Shown: positions 1-9,073, counted from the stretch's first letter. The stretch is DNA of 64,000 nt from Haloarcula vallismortis ATCC 29715 (GCF_000337775.1 NZ_AOLQ01000069.1:124001-188000), one strand, 5' to 3'. Notes: generated by a model not told the origin, from the sequence alone. A program made the numbers and translations.

Positions 1-1196
1 GAGACTGGGTTCTGCGAATTGTCTACGAAGAACTGGTCGACCTCGTCGGCGAGTCGACGGAACTGCCGCTCGAAGAGCAGACCATCATGCTCGCCGGCCT
101 GTATGGGTCGGGGAAGACGACGACGGCCGCGAAGATGGCGTGGTGGTTCTCGACGAAAGGGCTCCGACCGGCCATCATCCAGACCGACACGGACCGGCCC
201 GGCGCGTACGACCAGTCCAAGGAGATGGCAGAGCGCGCCGAGGTCGACTTCTACGGCGACCCCGACGAGGACGACCCAGTAAAGATTGCCCGTGACGGGC
301 TGGAAGCGACGGAGAACGCGGACGTGCGCATCGTCGATACGGCCGGTCGTGACGGCCTGAACGAGGAGCTCATCGAGCAGATCGAGCGCATCGAACAGGA
401 GGTCCAGCCCGACCGGGACCTGCTGGTGCTGGACGCGGCGATGGGCCAGAGCGCCAAGAGTCAGGCCGCCGACTTCGAGGACGCCATCGGCATCGACGGG
501 GTTGTCATCACCAAGCTCGACGGGACGGCGAAAGGTGGCGGCGCGCTCGCTGCCGTCAACGAGACCGACTCCACCATCGCCTTCCTCGGCTCCGGGGAGA
601 CCGTCAAGGACATCGAACGCTTCGAGCCCTCCGGGTTCATCTCCCGCCTGCTCGGGATGGGCGATCTCAAGCAGCTCACCGAGCGCGTCGAGCGCGCGAT
701 GGAGGAGACCCAGGAAGGCGACGACGAGGACTGGGACCCCGAGGACATGCTTGAGGGGCAGTTCACCCTCAAGGACATGCGCAAGCAGATGCAGACGATG
801 AACAACATGGGGCCGCTGGATCAGGTGATGGACATGATTCCCGGCCTGGGCGGTGGGCTGATGGACCAGCTTCCCGACGACGCGATGGACGTGACCCAAG
901 AGCGGATGCGGGACTTCGATGTCATCATGGACTCGATGACCGAGGCGGAACTGGAGAACCCCCGCGTCGTCGGCCAGTCCCGGACAGAGCGTATCTGTCG
1001 GGGCTCGGGCAAGCCCGAGGAGCGGGTGCGTGAACTCCTCCAGCAGCACAAACAGATGGAACAGATGCTCAAACAGTTCCAGGGCATGGGCGACGGCGAC
1101 ATGGAGCGGATGATGAAACAGATGCAACAGGGCGGTGGCGGCGGTGGCGGCATGGGCGGTATGGGCGGCGGCGGTATGGGCCCGTTCGGCGACTGA
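1..1196 (+). CDS. srp54: Signal recognition particle 54 kDa protein (SRP54/Ffh), 5' partial
   Basis: GTPase of the signal recognition particle; it binds signal sequences and 7S RNA and docks with FtsY at the membrane. The reading frame is open from base 3, so about 397 residues are visible and the start of the N domain lies outside the window. Visible motifs are the P-loop [10 protein letters not shown] (about bases 102-131), DTAGRDGL (G3) and [11 protein letters not shown] (G4). The methionine-rich M domain follows, with many Met-Gln-Lys stretches and the [10 protein letters not shown] helix. The protein ends in a Gly/Met-rich tail, common in haloarchaeal SRP54. Very sure of the family. Confidence 0.97.
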   Translation, partial: DWVLRIVYEELVDLVGESTELPLEEQTIMLAGLYGSGKTTTAAKMAWWFSTKGLRPAIIQTDTDRPGAYDQSKEMAERAEVDFYGDPDEDDPVKIARDGLEATENADVRIVDTAGRDGLNEELIEQIERIEQEVQPDRDLLVLDAAMGQSAKSQAADFEDAIGIDGVVITKLDGTAKGGGALAAVNETDSTIAFLGSGETVKDIERFEPSGFISRLLGMGDLKQLTERVERAMEETQEGDDEDWDPEDMLEGQFTLKDMRKQMQTMNNMGPLDQVMDMIPGLGGGLMDQLPDDAMDVTQERMRDFDVIMDSMTEAELENPRVVGQSRTERICRGSGKPEERVRELLQQHKQMEQMLKQFQGMGDGDMERMMKQMQQGGGGGGGMGGMGGGGMGPFGD

Positions 1197-1304
1197 CGCC
1201 GCTGTGTCGATCTGTGGTCTGGGATATCCCACGCTATTTTGATGATTTATATTCGATATCCGGGCCAGAACTAAGGGTTGGCCCGTTCTACGGATAAAGC
1301 GAGC

Positions 1305-1703
1305 ATGTACGAAATTGTCGCTGGGATAGACAAAAGTGAGGCTCGTGGGACCGCCATCGCGGAAGCGATAACCGAGATTCCGATGGACGCCAGCCAGGTC
1401 CGCGTCACGCTGCTACACGACTTTGAGGAGAATCCCGAAGGCGCGTCCGTCGATCAGGTGGCCTCCGTGCGCCGGGCACGGGAAGTCCTCGAAGAGGCTG
1501 GCGTCGAGGTGGCGCTAGAAGAGTCGAGCGGCGAACCGGCCGACGCCATCCTCCGACTGGCTGACGAGCAGGACGCCGACATGATTGTCGTCGCCGGGCG
1601 CAAGCGGACGCCGACGGGCAAAGTGCTGTTCGGCAGCGTCACACAGAGCGTGATTCTGGGCACGGACCGCTCCGTGCTGGTCTGTAGTGGCGAAGAAGAG
1701 TAA
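1305..1703 (+). CDS. Universal stress protein, UspA family
   Basis: A single Usp domain of 132 residues, starting MYEIVAGIDKSE and carrying the nucleotide-binding signature near its end (VVAGRKRTPTGKVLFGSVTQSV). I chose the ATG at 1305 because the Usp fold begins there. A TTG at 1278 would add nine residues with no counterpart in the family. A TATA-like TTTATATT lies at 1246-1253. The gene stands alone between srp54 and the convergent end of the liv operon. Usp proteins are cytoplasmic and often bind ATP; the stress or ligand sensed cannot be read from sequence. Confidence 0.9.
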   Translation: MYEIVAGIDKSEARGTAIAEAITEIPMDASQVRVTLLHDFEENPEGASVDQVASVRRAREVLEEAGVEVALEESSGEPADAILRLADEQDADMIVVAGRKRTPTGKVLFGSVTQSVILGTDRSVLVCSGEEE

Positions 1704-1709
1704 CGCTGC

Positions 1710-2393
1710 TCAGGCCCCGTACACTTCTTCGACCCGTTTTGCGAGCGGCGACGGGTCCGTCCGACCGGTAATCCGCTCGACGGGCTCGCCGTCCTCGAAC
1801 AGGACGATGGCGGGCGCTGCGTTGACACCGACCGACTGACAGAACTCCGGCGACCGCTCGCCGGCGATACCGCCGACCGGAACGCCGTCCGGGAAGGCGG
1901 CCAGAACGTCGTCTAACTCCGATTTCATTGCTTCACAGGGGTCACAGAACAGCTTCCACACGGTCACGACACACCGGTCGTGGGCGTCGACGAAGGCCTC
2001 GTAGCTGTCGTCGTCCAGATGCTCGACCCCGTCGGGGACCGGTGTCTCCGGCCCCAGCTCGGTCGCCATCTGTGCCATCGTCGTCAGCTCCACGGTCGTG
2101 TAGGAGCCGTCGACGTTCGACCGCAGAGTCAGGAACGTAGCGAACTCCTCGCGGGACACGTCGAGCTCGTCGACCCGCTCGGCCGCTTCGGCGGCCGAAT
2201 CGAGGCCGAACACGTCGGCGACAGATTCGTGGAAATCCGTCTCGCCCATCGTCACGTAGGTGTCGTAGTACACCTCGCGGTCAGCTTCGAACGCTTCCGT
2301 CGTGCTGACCTCGTCCGTTTCCTCGTCGATGACGACGACGCCTTCGTCTTCCAGTGCGTCGAGTAGCGCTTCGGCGGATTGTGTTTCTGACAT
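1710..2393 (-). CDS. Thioredoxin-fold protein with an N-terminal helical extension
   Basis: A 227-residue acidic protein. Residues about 125-227 form a thioredoxin-like domain with the redox pair C150-D-P-C153 and the cis-proline region VNAAPAIVLF. An extra Cys141 lies just before the active site. Residues 1-120 are helical, contain no domain I recognise and have no signal peptide, so the protein is probably cytoplasmic. Its ATG directly abuts the livF stop, making it the sixth and last gene of the leftward liv operon. A role in thiol reduction or as a chaperone is likely; a link to amino-acid uptake rests on position only. Confidence 0.8.
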   Translation of the reverse strand: MSETQSAEALLDALEDEGVVVIDEETDEVSTTEAFEADREVYYDTYVTMGETDFHESVADVFGLDSAAEAAERVDELDVSREEFATFLTLRSNVDGSYTTVELTTMAQMATELGPETPVPDGVEHLDDDSYEAFVDAHDRCVVTVWKLFCDPCEAMKSELDDVLAAFPDGVPVGGIAGERSPEFCQSVGVNAAPAIVLFEDGEPVERITGRTDPSPLAKRVEEVYGA

Positions 2394-3137
2394 TCAGACA
2401 CCCAGATATTTGTCGCGCGTCTCTTGATCTTGCTGTAGCTCATCGGCGGGCCCCTCGAAGACCACTTCTCCGCGATCCAGCACGTAACACCGGTCGGCGA
2501 TCTTCATCGCCGCCACAGCGTTTTGCTCGACCAGTAGTATCGTCGTGCCGTCCTCGCTGATTCGCCTGATTGCGTTCTCGACGGATTCGATGATCTGTGG
2601 TGCCAGCCCTTCGTATGGCTCGTCGAGCATCAAGAGGTCGGTGCTCTGGTGGAGCGCGCGGGCGATGGCGAGCATCTGCTGTTCGCCGCCCGAGAGCGTG
2701 CCCGCTTTCTGGGAGCGTCGCTCGTCGAGTCGCGGGAAGTACTCGTAGATTTCTGAGGTTGACATCCCTTCGTCGCGGAAATCGAGCTTCCGCCGCCAGG
2801 TGTTTGACTTGTTGCGGACGGTATCCGCAAGGTGGAGGTTCTCGGCGACGGTCAGATCAGTGAACACGCGCCGTTCTTCCGGGACCAGCGAGATGCCGCG
2901 GACAGCGATGTCCTCCGGTGGGTCGTTGGTGATATCCGTTCCGTTGAACTGAATCGTGCCGCTCCGGACATCGGGCGGCGTCGCCCCGGAGATACACCGG
3001 AGCGTCGAGGTCTTCCCCGCTCCGTTGCGGCCCAGCAGGGCCGTAATTTCGCCGTCGTCGACGTTCATCGACACGTCCTGAATGATGTGGCTCTCGCCGT
3101 AGTACCCGTTGATGTTGTCCACGTCGAGCAGCGTCAC
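2394..3137 (-). CDS. livF: Branched-chain amino-acid ABC transporter ATP-binding protein LivF
   Basis: Second ATPase of a HAAT-family importer, 247 residues. It has Walker A GRNGAGKTSTL (about residues 36-46), the ABC signature LSGGEQQMLAIARAL, Walker B LLMLDEPYEGLAPQ and the switch histidine replaced by LVEQNAVAA, as is usual in LivF. It overlaps livG by four bases (3134-3137), suggesting translational coupling. With LivG it forms the heterodimeric motor on the cytoplasmic face of LivHM. Confidence 0.95.
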   Translation of the reverse strand: MTLLDVDNINGYYGESHIIQDVSMNVDDGEITALLGRNGAGKTSTLRCISGATPPDVRSGTIQFNGTDITNDPPEDIAVRGISLVPEERRVFTDLTVAENLHLADTVRNKSNTWRRKLDFRDEGMSTSEIYEYFPRLDERRSQKAGTLSGGEQQMLAIARALHQSTDLLMLDEPYEGLAPQIIESVENAIRRISEDGTTILLVEQNAVAAMKIADRCYVLDRGEVVFEGPADELQQDQETRDKYLGV

Positions 3138-3892
3138 TCCTCGACACCTCCCAGGTACGCTTCCTGTACAGCAGGATCGTTCTGTACCTCCGCCGGCGTC
3201 CCCTCCGCGATGACTGATCCGCGGTTGAGGACGACGATGCGGTCCGAGATGTCGAAGACGATCTCCATGTCGTGTTCGACAAGCAGGAACGTCAGGTCGA
3301 GCTCCTCCTTGACTCGCTTGATGAGCTTGACGGTCGATTTCGTTTCGTCGGGGCTCATCCCGGCAGTTGGCTCGTCCATCAGCAGCATGTCCGGTTCGGC
3401 GGCCAGCGCGATGCCGAGTTCGAGCCGGCGCTTGTTTCCGTAGTCGAGGCTGGCGGCCTCGTTCTCCCGCTCGCCGTACAGGCCGACCGATTCGAGGACC
3501 TCGTTTGCCAGTTCATCGACCGCCGGGTAGCTGTTCTGATTCCGGAAGAAATTGAACCGGAACGAGCCGTGCTCGGCCGCCAGTGCCGCGATGGTCGCGT
3601 TCTCCTTGACCGTCAGCTCGGGGAAGATAGAGGCCGTCTGGAAGGACTTGCTCATCCCTCGCTGGACGACCTCATGTGGGTCCATTCCGATGATGGAATC
3701 TCCCTGGAACGCGATCTCGCCGTAGCTCGGTTCGAGTCGCCTGGTGACGAGATTGATGAACGTCGATTTCCCCGCGCCGTTGGGGCCGATGAGGCTCACG
3801 CCTTCGCCTTGCTCGATGGCCATGTCGACCTCGTCGACGGCCGTGAGGCCGCCGAACTGCTTGGTGAGCTGTTCCGTTTTGAGAACCGTCAT
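3134..3892 (-). CDS. livG: Branched-chain amino-acid ABC transporter ATP-binding protein LivG
   Basis: First ATPase of the importer, 252 residues. Walker A is GPNGAGKSTFINL, followed by a LivG-type region, Walker B LLMDEPTAGMSPDE and the H-loop LLVEHDMEIVFDISDR. The usual LSGG signature is degenerate here (LDYGNKRRLELGIAL), which is common in LivG-type subunits. It overlaps both neighbours by four bases (livM at 3889-3892 and livF at 3134-3137). The order livH-M-G-F matches bacterial HAAT operons. Confidence 0.95.
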   Translation of the reverse strand: MTVLKTEQLTKQFGGLTAVDEVDMAIEQGEGVSLIGPNGAGKSTFINLVTRRLEPSYGEIAFQGDSIIGMDPHEVVQRGMSKSFQTASIFPELTVKENATIAALAAEHGSFRFNFFRNQNSYPAVDELANEVLESVGLYGERENEAASLDYGNKRRLELGIALAAEPDMLLMDEPTAGMSPDETKSTVKLIKRVKEELDLTFLLVEHDMEIVFDISDRIVVLNRGSVIAEGTPAEVQNDPAVQEAYLGGVEE

Positions 3893-4980
3893 TCGTCGTC
3901 ACCTCCGACGACCCTGTCACGAACGTAGTCGATACCGCCCCAGATGCCGTTGGGGAAGAGGACGACAGCGACGACGAACACGACACCGAGGATGAGATGC
4001 CAGAACGGGCCGAGCGTCTCGAACCCGCTGACGATGTTCTCGATGTACAGGTACACGCCGGCGCCGAACAGCGGCCCGAACAGCGACCCGACACCGCCGA
4101 GCACGGTCATGATGACGATGCGCCCGGACTCGGTCCAGTACAGCGACTGCAGAGGAACGTAGTTCCCTTCGATGGCGAACAGGCTGCCGGCGATGCCGGC
4201 GAAGGCCGCCGAGATAATGAACGCCATCAGCTTGTACCGCCAGACGTCGAGGCCGACGAACTCCGCCCGCCGCTCGTTTTCCCGAATCGCACGGAACACG
4301 GTCCCGTACGGCGAGTGGAGGATGCGATTCGCCATCGCAACCGACAGCACCGTCATGACAGCAACGAACACGTACAGCATGTTGTCGACCAGCATCGACA
4401 GCGGGAACGGCACGCCGCCGTGGATGTCGATGACGCCCAGCAGGCTGCCGATGTCCACGGAGGTGAAGCCGTTCTCACCGTTCGTGAGGAAGGCCAGCGG
4501 CGACGCCGCCAAGTAAAACGACATCTGGCCGAACGTCAGCGTCAGGATAGCGAAGTAGATTCCGCCGCGGCGCAGCGACAGGAAGCCGACAATCCACGCC
4601 AGTAGTACCGCGAACACCGTGCCGGCGAGCAGCACCAGCAGCGGCGAGCTACTGACGCTCGCGCTGAAGATACCGGCGGCGTAGGCCGCGCCGCCGAAGA
4701 AGACGGCGTGGCCGAACGACAGCAGACCGGTGTATCCCAGCAGGATGTCGAACCCGACGGCGAAGATGCCGTAGATGAGCATCAGCGTCGCCAGCTGGGT
4801 ATAGCCGTCGAGGTAGTTGTTGAAGAGGAACGGGAAAACGGCCACGCCAACGACCGTGAGCAGCACTGTCGATATCTCTCGGTCGCGGAAGCTGGCCCAC
4901 CGGTCGGCGAAGCCGCCGGTGACCTCTGTGTCCGCATCGGCCGCCGCCGTGGCGGTCGCGTCGCGCGGTTCGTCGCTCAT
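3889..4980 (-). CDS. livM: Branched-chain amino-acid ABC transporter permease LivM
   Basis: Membrane permease of 363 residues with roughly eight to ten hydrophobic segments. An acidic, alanine-rich N-terminal tail of about 25 residues precedes the first. The LivM-typical LLGYTGLLSFGHAVFFGGAAY and the cytoplasmic coupling segment FRAIRENERRAEFVGLD are both present. The start overlaps the livH stop by four bases (4977-4980). It pairs with LivH to form the channel. Confidence 0.94.
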   Translation of the reverse strand: MSDEPRDATATAAADADTEVTGGFADRWASFRDREISTVLLTVVGVAVFPFLFNNYLDGYTQLATLMLIYGIFAVGFDILLGYTGLLSFGHAVFFGGAAYAAGIFSASVSSSPLLVLLAGTVFAVLLAWIVGFLSLRRGGIYFAILTLTFGQMSFYLAASPLAFLTNGENGFTSVDIGSLLGVIDIHGGVPFPLSMLVDNMLYVFVAVMTVLSVAMANRILHSPYGTVFRAIRENERRAEFVGLDVWRYKLMAFIISAAFAGIAGSLFAIEGNYVPLQSLYWTESGRIVIMTVLGGVGSLFGPLFGAGVYLYIENIVSGFETLGPFWHLILGVVFVVAVVLFPNGIWGGIDYVRDRVVGGDDE

Positions 4981-5936
4981 GAGACATCCACCTCTGAGCC
5001 CAGCAGGCCCTGCGGACGCACCAGCAGGACGAGCGCCGCGAGCGCGTAGATACCGACCTGACTCCAGGCGGCGTAGCCGGTCTGGATGAGGAGTACCTGC
5101 AGCGTGCCCAGCATCAGGCCGGCCACGACGGCCCCCTCTATTTTCCCGACGCCGCCGATAACGACGGTCAGGAACGCCGGCACCAACTGTTCAGTCCCGA
5201 TGTTGGGATTGACGTTGGCAAGCGGGCCGCCGACGACGCCGGCCACGCCGGCGAGTGCGGCACCGATGCCGAACACGACGAGGTACGGCCGGCTCAGCTT
5301 GATTCCAAGCAGGCGAACCATCTCGCCGTCGAGGGTACCAGCCTGGACGATGAGTCCGAAGTCGGTGTACTCGACGAGGGCGTACACGCCAAGGACGAGG
5401 ACTGCGGTAATTGCGATAACACCGAGACGCCAGCGTGGGAAGTTCCCGACCACGGGCAGCGCTATCGGGCCGGATGCCCACGAGGGCTGTGGGAACGGCT
5501 GGCTGTTCCCGCCAAGCATCGCACGGAGCAGTTCCTGAACGATGATTGCGAGCCCGAAGGTCACGAGTATCTGGTCGGTATCGGGGCGGTCGTAGAACGC
5601 CTGTGCGACGAGTCGCTCCATCAGGAGGCCGATGACGAACACGACAATCGGCACAATAATCAGCGCAGCGATGAATCCGAGACCGATGCCGTACGACTCG
5701 ATTCCCCACGCTGCTAACTGGCCGTCGTTCAGCGGAACGTTTCCAGTTATGAACAGCCCCAGATACGCGCCGACGAGGTACAGTGCCCCGTGGGCGAAAT
5801 TCACGAACTTCAGCGTCCCGAGGATAATCGACAGTCCAACCGCGAGCAGGACGTAAATCGCGCCCTGTTGCAGCCCATTCAATAGGATGGTGAGGATATC
5901 CGCGAGGAGCGTCACGCTCGACTCCCCCCGCTGCAC
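4977..5936 (-). CDS. livH: Branched-chain amino-acid ABC transporter permease LivH
   Basis: Permease of 319 residues. The family pattern LLAVGLSIILGTLKFVNFAHGALYLVGAY sits near the N-terminus (about residues 27-55) and the C-terminus reads LLVRPQGLLG. The predicted start adds about nine residues (MQRGESSVT) before the conserved part; the valine-rich region LLADILTILLNGLQQGAIY is where homologues begin, so a start a few codons later is possible. It is separated from the binding-protein gene by a 110-base gap that holds a perfect 8-bp stem-loop. Confidence 0.93.
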   Translation of the reverse strand: MQRGESSVTLLADILTILLNGLQQGAIYVLLAVGLSIILGTLKFVNFAHGALYLVGAYLGLFITGNVPLNDGQLAAWGIESYGIGLGFIAALIIVPIVVFVIGLLMERLVAQAFYDRPDTDQILVTFGLAIIVQELLRAMLGGNSQPFPQPSWASGPIALPVVGNFPRWRLGVIAITAVLVLGVYALVEYTDFGLIVQAGTLDGEMVRLLGIKLSRPYLVVFGIGAALAGVAGVVGGPLANVNPNIGTEQLVPAFLTVVIGGVGKIEGAVVAGLMLGTLQVLLIQTGYAAWSQVGIYALAALVLLVRPQGLLGSEVDVS

Positions 5937-5996
5937 TCCGCTCGTACTATCTGCGTATTCCTAATCATGCTAGTTTTTGTGTATCAAGTAAGGCAA

Positions 5997-6020
5997 CCTC
6001 ATGAACTATAAATCATGAGG
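5997..6020 (-). promoter_or_regulatory. Perfect inverted repeat between binding-protein and permease genes
   Basis: CCTCATGA (5997-6004) and TCATGAGG (6013-6020) are exact complements around the 8-base spacer ACTATAAA. The element begins 27 bases after the binding-protein stop on the transcribed (-) strand. It could be an mRNA processing or stabilising hairpin that raises binding-protein levels over the permease, a weak terminator, or an operator; the spacer also contains a TATA-like ATTTATAG on the minus strand. The sequence does not decide which. Confidence 0.6.
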
Positions 6021-6046
6021 GAACGCTCCCCTGTCCGGATTCTGGC

Positions 6047-7447
6047 CTATTCGTCGCCGTATTCGCCGAGATCGCACTCCGCAGCCGGCCCGGAATCACA
6101 GCCGTAGCCGACATCGTCCCGGGACGTGATCTCGACAATGTCGATGAAGTTCCCGTCGCCCTGCTCACTCGCAGGGAGCCCCTGAGCGACTGGGATGTCA
6201 CGCTGTGCCTGATGGTCGCAGGCACGCATCGTCTCCGAACCCATCCCGATGTTGCTGTACTCGTAGTCCTCCAGTTGGCGGATGATTTCCGGCGGGTAGA
6301 ACGTGCCCGCTCGTTCGGCGGCGGCCGCGTACTGGAGCGTCTGTGCGTAGGCGAGCTGGGCCGGTCCGGAGGGGACGCGGTCGTACTCGTCCTGGAACGC
6401 TTGCGTGAACGCGTTCGACGCCTCGTTGTCGATCTGGGAGTCCCAGGCGATTGTCCCGAAGATGCCCTCGATGGAGCCACCGGCGGCCTGCGCCATCGGG
6501 CGGTTGTACAGCGGAACGACAAGCTCCATGTCCTCGTCGATACCGGCGTCGACGGCCTGCGAGACGGAGTTCGCGCCGTCCAGCCCGTAGTGGTTCAGCA
6601 CGAGTACGTCCGCGCCGCTGTTTGCGGCCTCCGAGAGATACGAGGAGAAGTCGCTGGTCCCAAGCGGCGTCGGAACGCTGTCGACTTCCTCCCAGCCGAT
6701 TTCCGAGAGGAACTGGTTCATCGAGTCCTGCTGGGTCTGGCCCCAGGAGTAGTCGGCGTACAGCTGATAGAAGGAGTTGTCCGAACCGTACTCGTTTTCC
6801 AGTACCGGCGCGAGCGCCTGGCCGGTCATGTACGCGTTGAACATCTCCCGGAACCCGTACCGGGCGCAGTCTTTCCCGGTCGTGTCGTTGGAGTGAGTCA
6901 GACAGGCCATGAACATGACCTTCTCCGTCTGACAGAGGCCCTGCACGGCGATGGCCACCGCGCTGGATGAGCCACCCGAGATCATCACCACGTTGTCCCG
7001 GTTTATCATCCGCGAGGCGGACTGCCGGGCGGTGTCGGCGTCGGTCGCTGTGTCGCCGTTCACCGACTCGACCGTGTACCCGAGGACGCCGTCGCCGCTG
7101 AGGTCCTCGAAGCTGTCCACCCAACCACCGCCGTTGTTGAGATGCTTCTTCGCTAGCTGGTATGCCCGGAGCTCGTCCTGTCCCTCCGATGAATAGGGCC
7201 CGGATTGTGGAACGTTGAAGCCGAACGTAACCGTGTCGCCCTCGACCGGGAAGTTCCCGAGTGCCGGGTAATCATCGCCGCCGTCGCCGCCATCACCGCC
7301 ACCATCGCCGCCGTCGCCACCACCGTCGCCACCGTCGCCACCGTCGCCACCGGAACAACCGGCCAGTCCCGTCAGCCCTGCCACACCTGCGACGCCCGTA
7401 CTCTTCAGCAACTGTCGTCGGTTGACCGATCTGCCATTAGTTGGCAT
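6047..7447 (-). CDS. Branched-chain amino-acid ABC transporter substrate-binding lipoprotein
   Basis: Extracellular binding protein of 466 residues, first gene of the liv operon. It has a twin-arginine signal (NRRQLLKSTG), a hydrophobic stretch and the lipobox LAGC, so it is probably folded in the cytoplasm, exported by Tat and lipid-anchored. A glycine-aspartate linker (GGDGGDGG-type, about 35 residues) follows the cysteine. The rest is a periplasmic-binding-fold domain of the receptor-ligand type (FGFNVPQSGPYSSEGQDEL). I chose ATG 7447 because it gives a standard Tat n-region; an upstream ATG at 7474 adds nine residues ahead of it. Confidence 0.93.
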   Translation of the reverse strand: MPTNGRSVNRRQLLKSTGVAGVAGLTGLAGCSGGDGGDGGDGGGDGGDGGGDGGDGGDDYPALGNFPVEGDTVTFGFNVPQSGPYSSEGQDELRAYQLAKKHLNNGGGWVDSFEDLSGDGVLGYTVESVNGDTATDADTARQSASRMINRDNVVMISGGSSSAVAIAVQGLCQTEKVMFMACLTHSNDTTGKDCARYGFREMFNAYMTGQALAPVLENEYGSDNSFYQLYADYSWGQTQQDSMNQFLSEIGWEEVDSVPTPLGTSDFSSYLSEAANSGADVLVLNHYGLDGANSVSQAVDAGIDEDMELVVPLYNRPMAQAAGGSIEGIFGTIAWDSQIDNEASNAFTQAFQDEYDRVPSGPAQLAYAQTLQYAAAAERAGTFYPPEIIRQLEDYEYSNIGMGSETMRACDHQAQRDIPVAQGLPASEQGDGNFIDIVEITSRDDVGYGCDSGPAAECDLGEYGDE

Positions 7448-7470
7448 GTTCCATACGGTGTCTGTATATA

Positions 7471-7485
7471 TCATAATAGTTTCGG
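7471..7485 (-). promoter_or_regulatory. Promoter (BRE/TATA) of the liv operon
   Basis: Read on the minus strand, CCGAAACT (BRE-like) is followed by ATTATGA (TATA-like), about 26-31 bases before the ATG at 7447. This spacing fits a nearly leaderless haloarchaeal transcript. Confidence 0.55.
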
Positions 7486-7578
7486 TAGGTTAATCAACGA
7501 TTTCACATCTACGGGCCGACAGATTCCGATTACATTACGATCCGCAGACTTATTTCGATCTGAATAGTTTGTTATAGC

Positions 7579-8430
7579 ATGGCGGGGCACGCGGGGTGGC
7601 AGCTACTCGTCCTCACCGTCGTCGTTACCGCAGGCTGTGGGGGGCTCGGGTTCAGCGGCGGCGACGGCTCGCCGACGCCGGTGACGCCTGCTCCAGTGCC
7701 GACTGACTCTGCGACCGCGTATCCGGCCGGCGTTGGACCGGCGGGTGTCACCAGCCCATCTCTACTTGGGTCCGCACACGGGGACCGTCTCAACGGAACC
7801 GGATACACCCTGACGATGAACCGGACCGTCCGGTATGCGAACGGGTCGTTGCGGTCCCACCTTCGAGTCCACGTCGCGCTGGACGCGAACCGGACGTACC
7901 TCACGAACATCTCCGTCCGCGGGCACGCGGCCCCGGTGCTCCTCGGTCGGCCGCCGGCGACCGCGTCGTTCTGGTCCGACGGCGACACGTACCTCCGCCG
8001 GCTCGTGCGCGACAACCAGACGATCTACAACGAGTACGACCCGCCGGACAGCTACGCCGGCACGTGGCGATACTGGGTCCATTCCGCCGCGTTGAACGGA
8101 CGGCCGGCCGCCGACGTCACTCGGACCGTTGCCCCGTTCCACACCCGAACCACGCGGTCCCAGCAGTCGGACGGGACCGCCTACGTCATCAGGGGCGACC
8201 GACTGCGGGAAAACACGACGTCGACAACGTGGGCCGCCCGGGAGAACGCGACACTCGTCGCCCACGTCAGGCAGTCGGGCCTCGTCCGGTACTACCGGAC
8301 CGGCTACACGACGGTCACGGACAGCGGAGAGCCGGTCACCGTCACCAGAACTGTCAGGTTTACCGCGGTCGGGAACACGACGGTCGGGCCGCCACCGTGG
8401 CGTGACAGGGCACAGTCGACTTCCGGTTGA
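7579..8430 (+). CDS. Secreted haloarchaeal lipoprotein of unknown function
   Basis: A 283-residue exported protein: short signal (LLVLTVVVTAGC) with lipobox cysteine at about residue 19, a Thr/Pro/Ala linker, then a beta-rich domain full of N-x-S/T sequons. Sequences such as YTLTMNRTVRYANGS resemble the lipoproteins that are abundant and paralogous in haloarchaea (I recall this as a DUF7537-like family, not verified). A TATA-like CTTATTT at 7550-7556 places transcription close to the ATG. Function unknown; it stands divergent from the liv operon and may be unrelated to it. Confidence 0.75.
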   Translation: MAGHAGWQLLVLTVVVTAGCGGLGFSGGDGSPTPVTPAPVPTDSATAYPAGVGPAGVTSPSLLGSAHGDRLNGTGYTLTMNRTVRYANGSLRSHLRVHVALDANRTYLTNISVRGHAAPVLLGRPPATASFWSDGDTYLRRLVRDNQTIYNEYDPPDSYAGTWRYWVHSAALNGRPAADVTRTVAPFHTRTTRSQQSDGTAYVIRGDRLRENTTSTTWAARENATLVAHVRQSGLVRYYRTGYTTVTDSGEPVTVTRTVRFTAVGNTTVGPPPWRDRAQSTSG

Positions 8431-8450
8431 GGCGTCGCCAGCGCTATCAG

Positions 8451-8462
8451 GGGGATTTTTTT
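8451..8462 (+). terminator. T-run after the lipoprotein gene, possibly also the mgtE TATA region
   Basis: GGGGA followed by seven T residues, 26 bases after the lipoprotein stop and about 24 bases before the next ATG. T-runs terminate archaeal transcription, but the distance to the next start also fits a TATA position. Either or both may be true. Confidence 0.4.
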
Positions 8463-8485
8463 CGCTCCCCGTCTTTCGCCCTGCA

Positions 8486-9073
8486 ATGACTGTCCGTGAG
8501 GTGGCACTCGAAGCCTACCGGGAATCGCTCCCGGTGCTGGCGCTCAGTGCAGTCGGTGGCCTCTTCGCGGGCGTCGTCCTCGGTGGCATGGACGCGGAGT
8601 TACAGGACGTTGCGGGACTGCTCGTGCTGGTGCCGGCGCTGCTTGCCACCCGTGGGAACGTTTACGGCTCGCTCGGGGCACGTCTGGGGTCAGCACTCCA
8701 TCAGGGGCTCATCGACCCGCAGTTCTCCTTCGACGACGACCGCATCAATGCCGCCGTCGCGGCGGCACTGGCAAACGGCGTACTCATCAGCGGGGTCGCT
8801 GCGGTGATGGCCGTCGCCCTGCTCGCGCTGGTCGGTCGACCGTCGGCCCCGCTCACGACCCTCGTCGCCATTGCGCTTATCGCGGGCTTTGTCTCTGGGT
8901 TGTTGTTGACCATCGCTGTCGTCTCGGTCGTGTTCGTCGGCTACCGCCGCGGACTCAATCCGGATACGTTGGCTGGCCCAGTCGTGACGACGACGGGCGA
9001 CGTGGTCGGTATCGCAACGCTGCTGGGCGCGACCCGTCTCGTTCTCGCGCTGGGGGGGTGGCTGAGTGGCTGA
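8486..9073 (+). CDS. MgtE/SLC41-type cation transporter half, subunit 1
   Basis: Integral membrane protein of 195 residues equivalent to one MgtE integral domain. It lacks the N and CBS regulatory domains of bacterial MgtE. The conserved pore segment reads LVLVPALLATRGNVYGSLGARLGSALH (about residues 47-73), and a second TTTGDVVGIATLL matches the family's conserved acidic site. I chose ATG 8486 because the upstream in-frame stretch overlaps the lipoprotein gene and is not protein-like. It overlaps the next gene by eight bases, so the two halves are probably translated together and form a heterodimer that moves Mg2+ or another divalent cation. Confidence 0.88.
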   Translation: MTVREVALEAYRESLPVLALSAVGGLFAGVVLGGMDAELQDVAGLLVLVPALLATRGNVYGSLGARLGSALHQGLIDPQFSFDDDRINAAVAAALANGVLISGVAAVMAVALLALVGRPSAPLTTLVAIALIAGFVSGLLLTIAVVSVVFVGYRRGLNPDTLAGPVVTTTGDVVGIATLLGATRLVLALGGWLSG

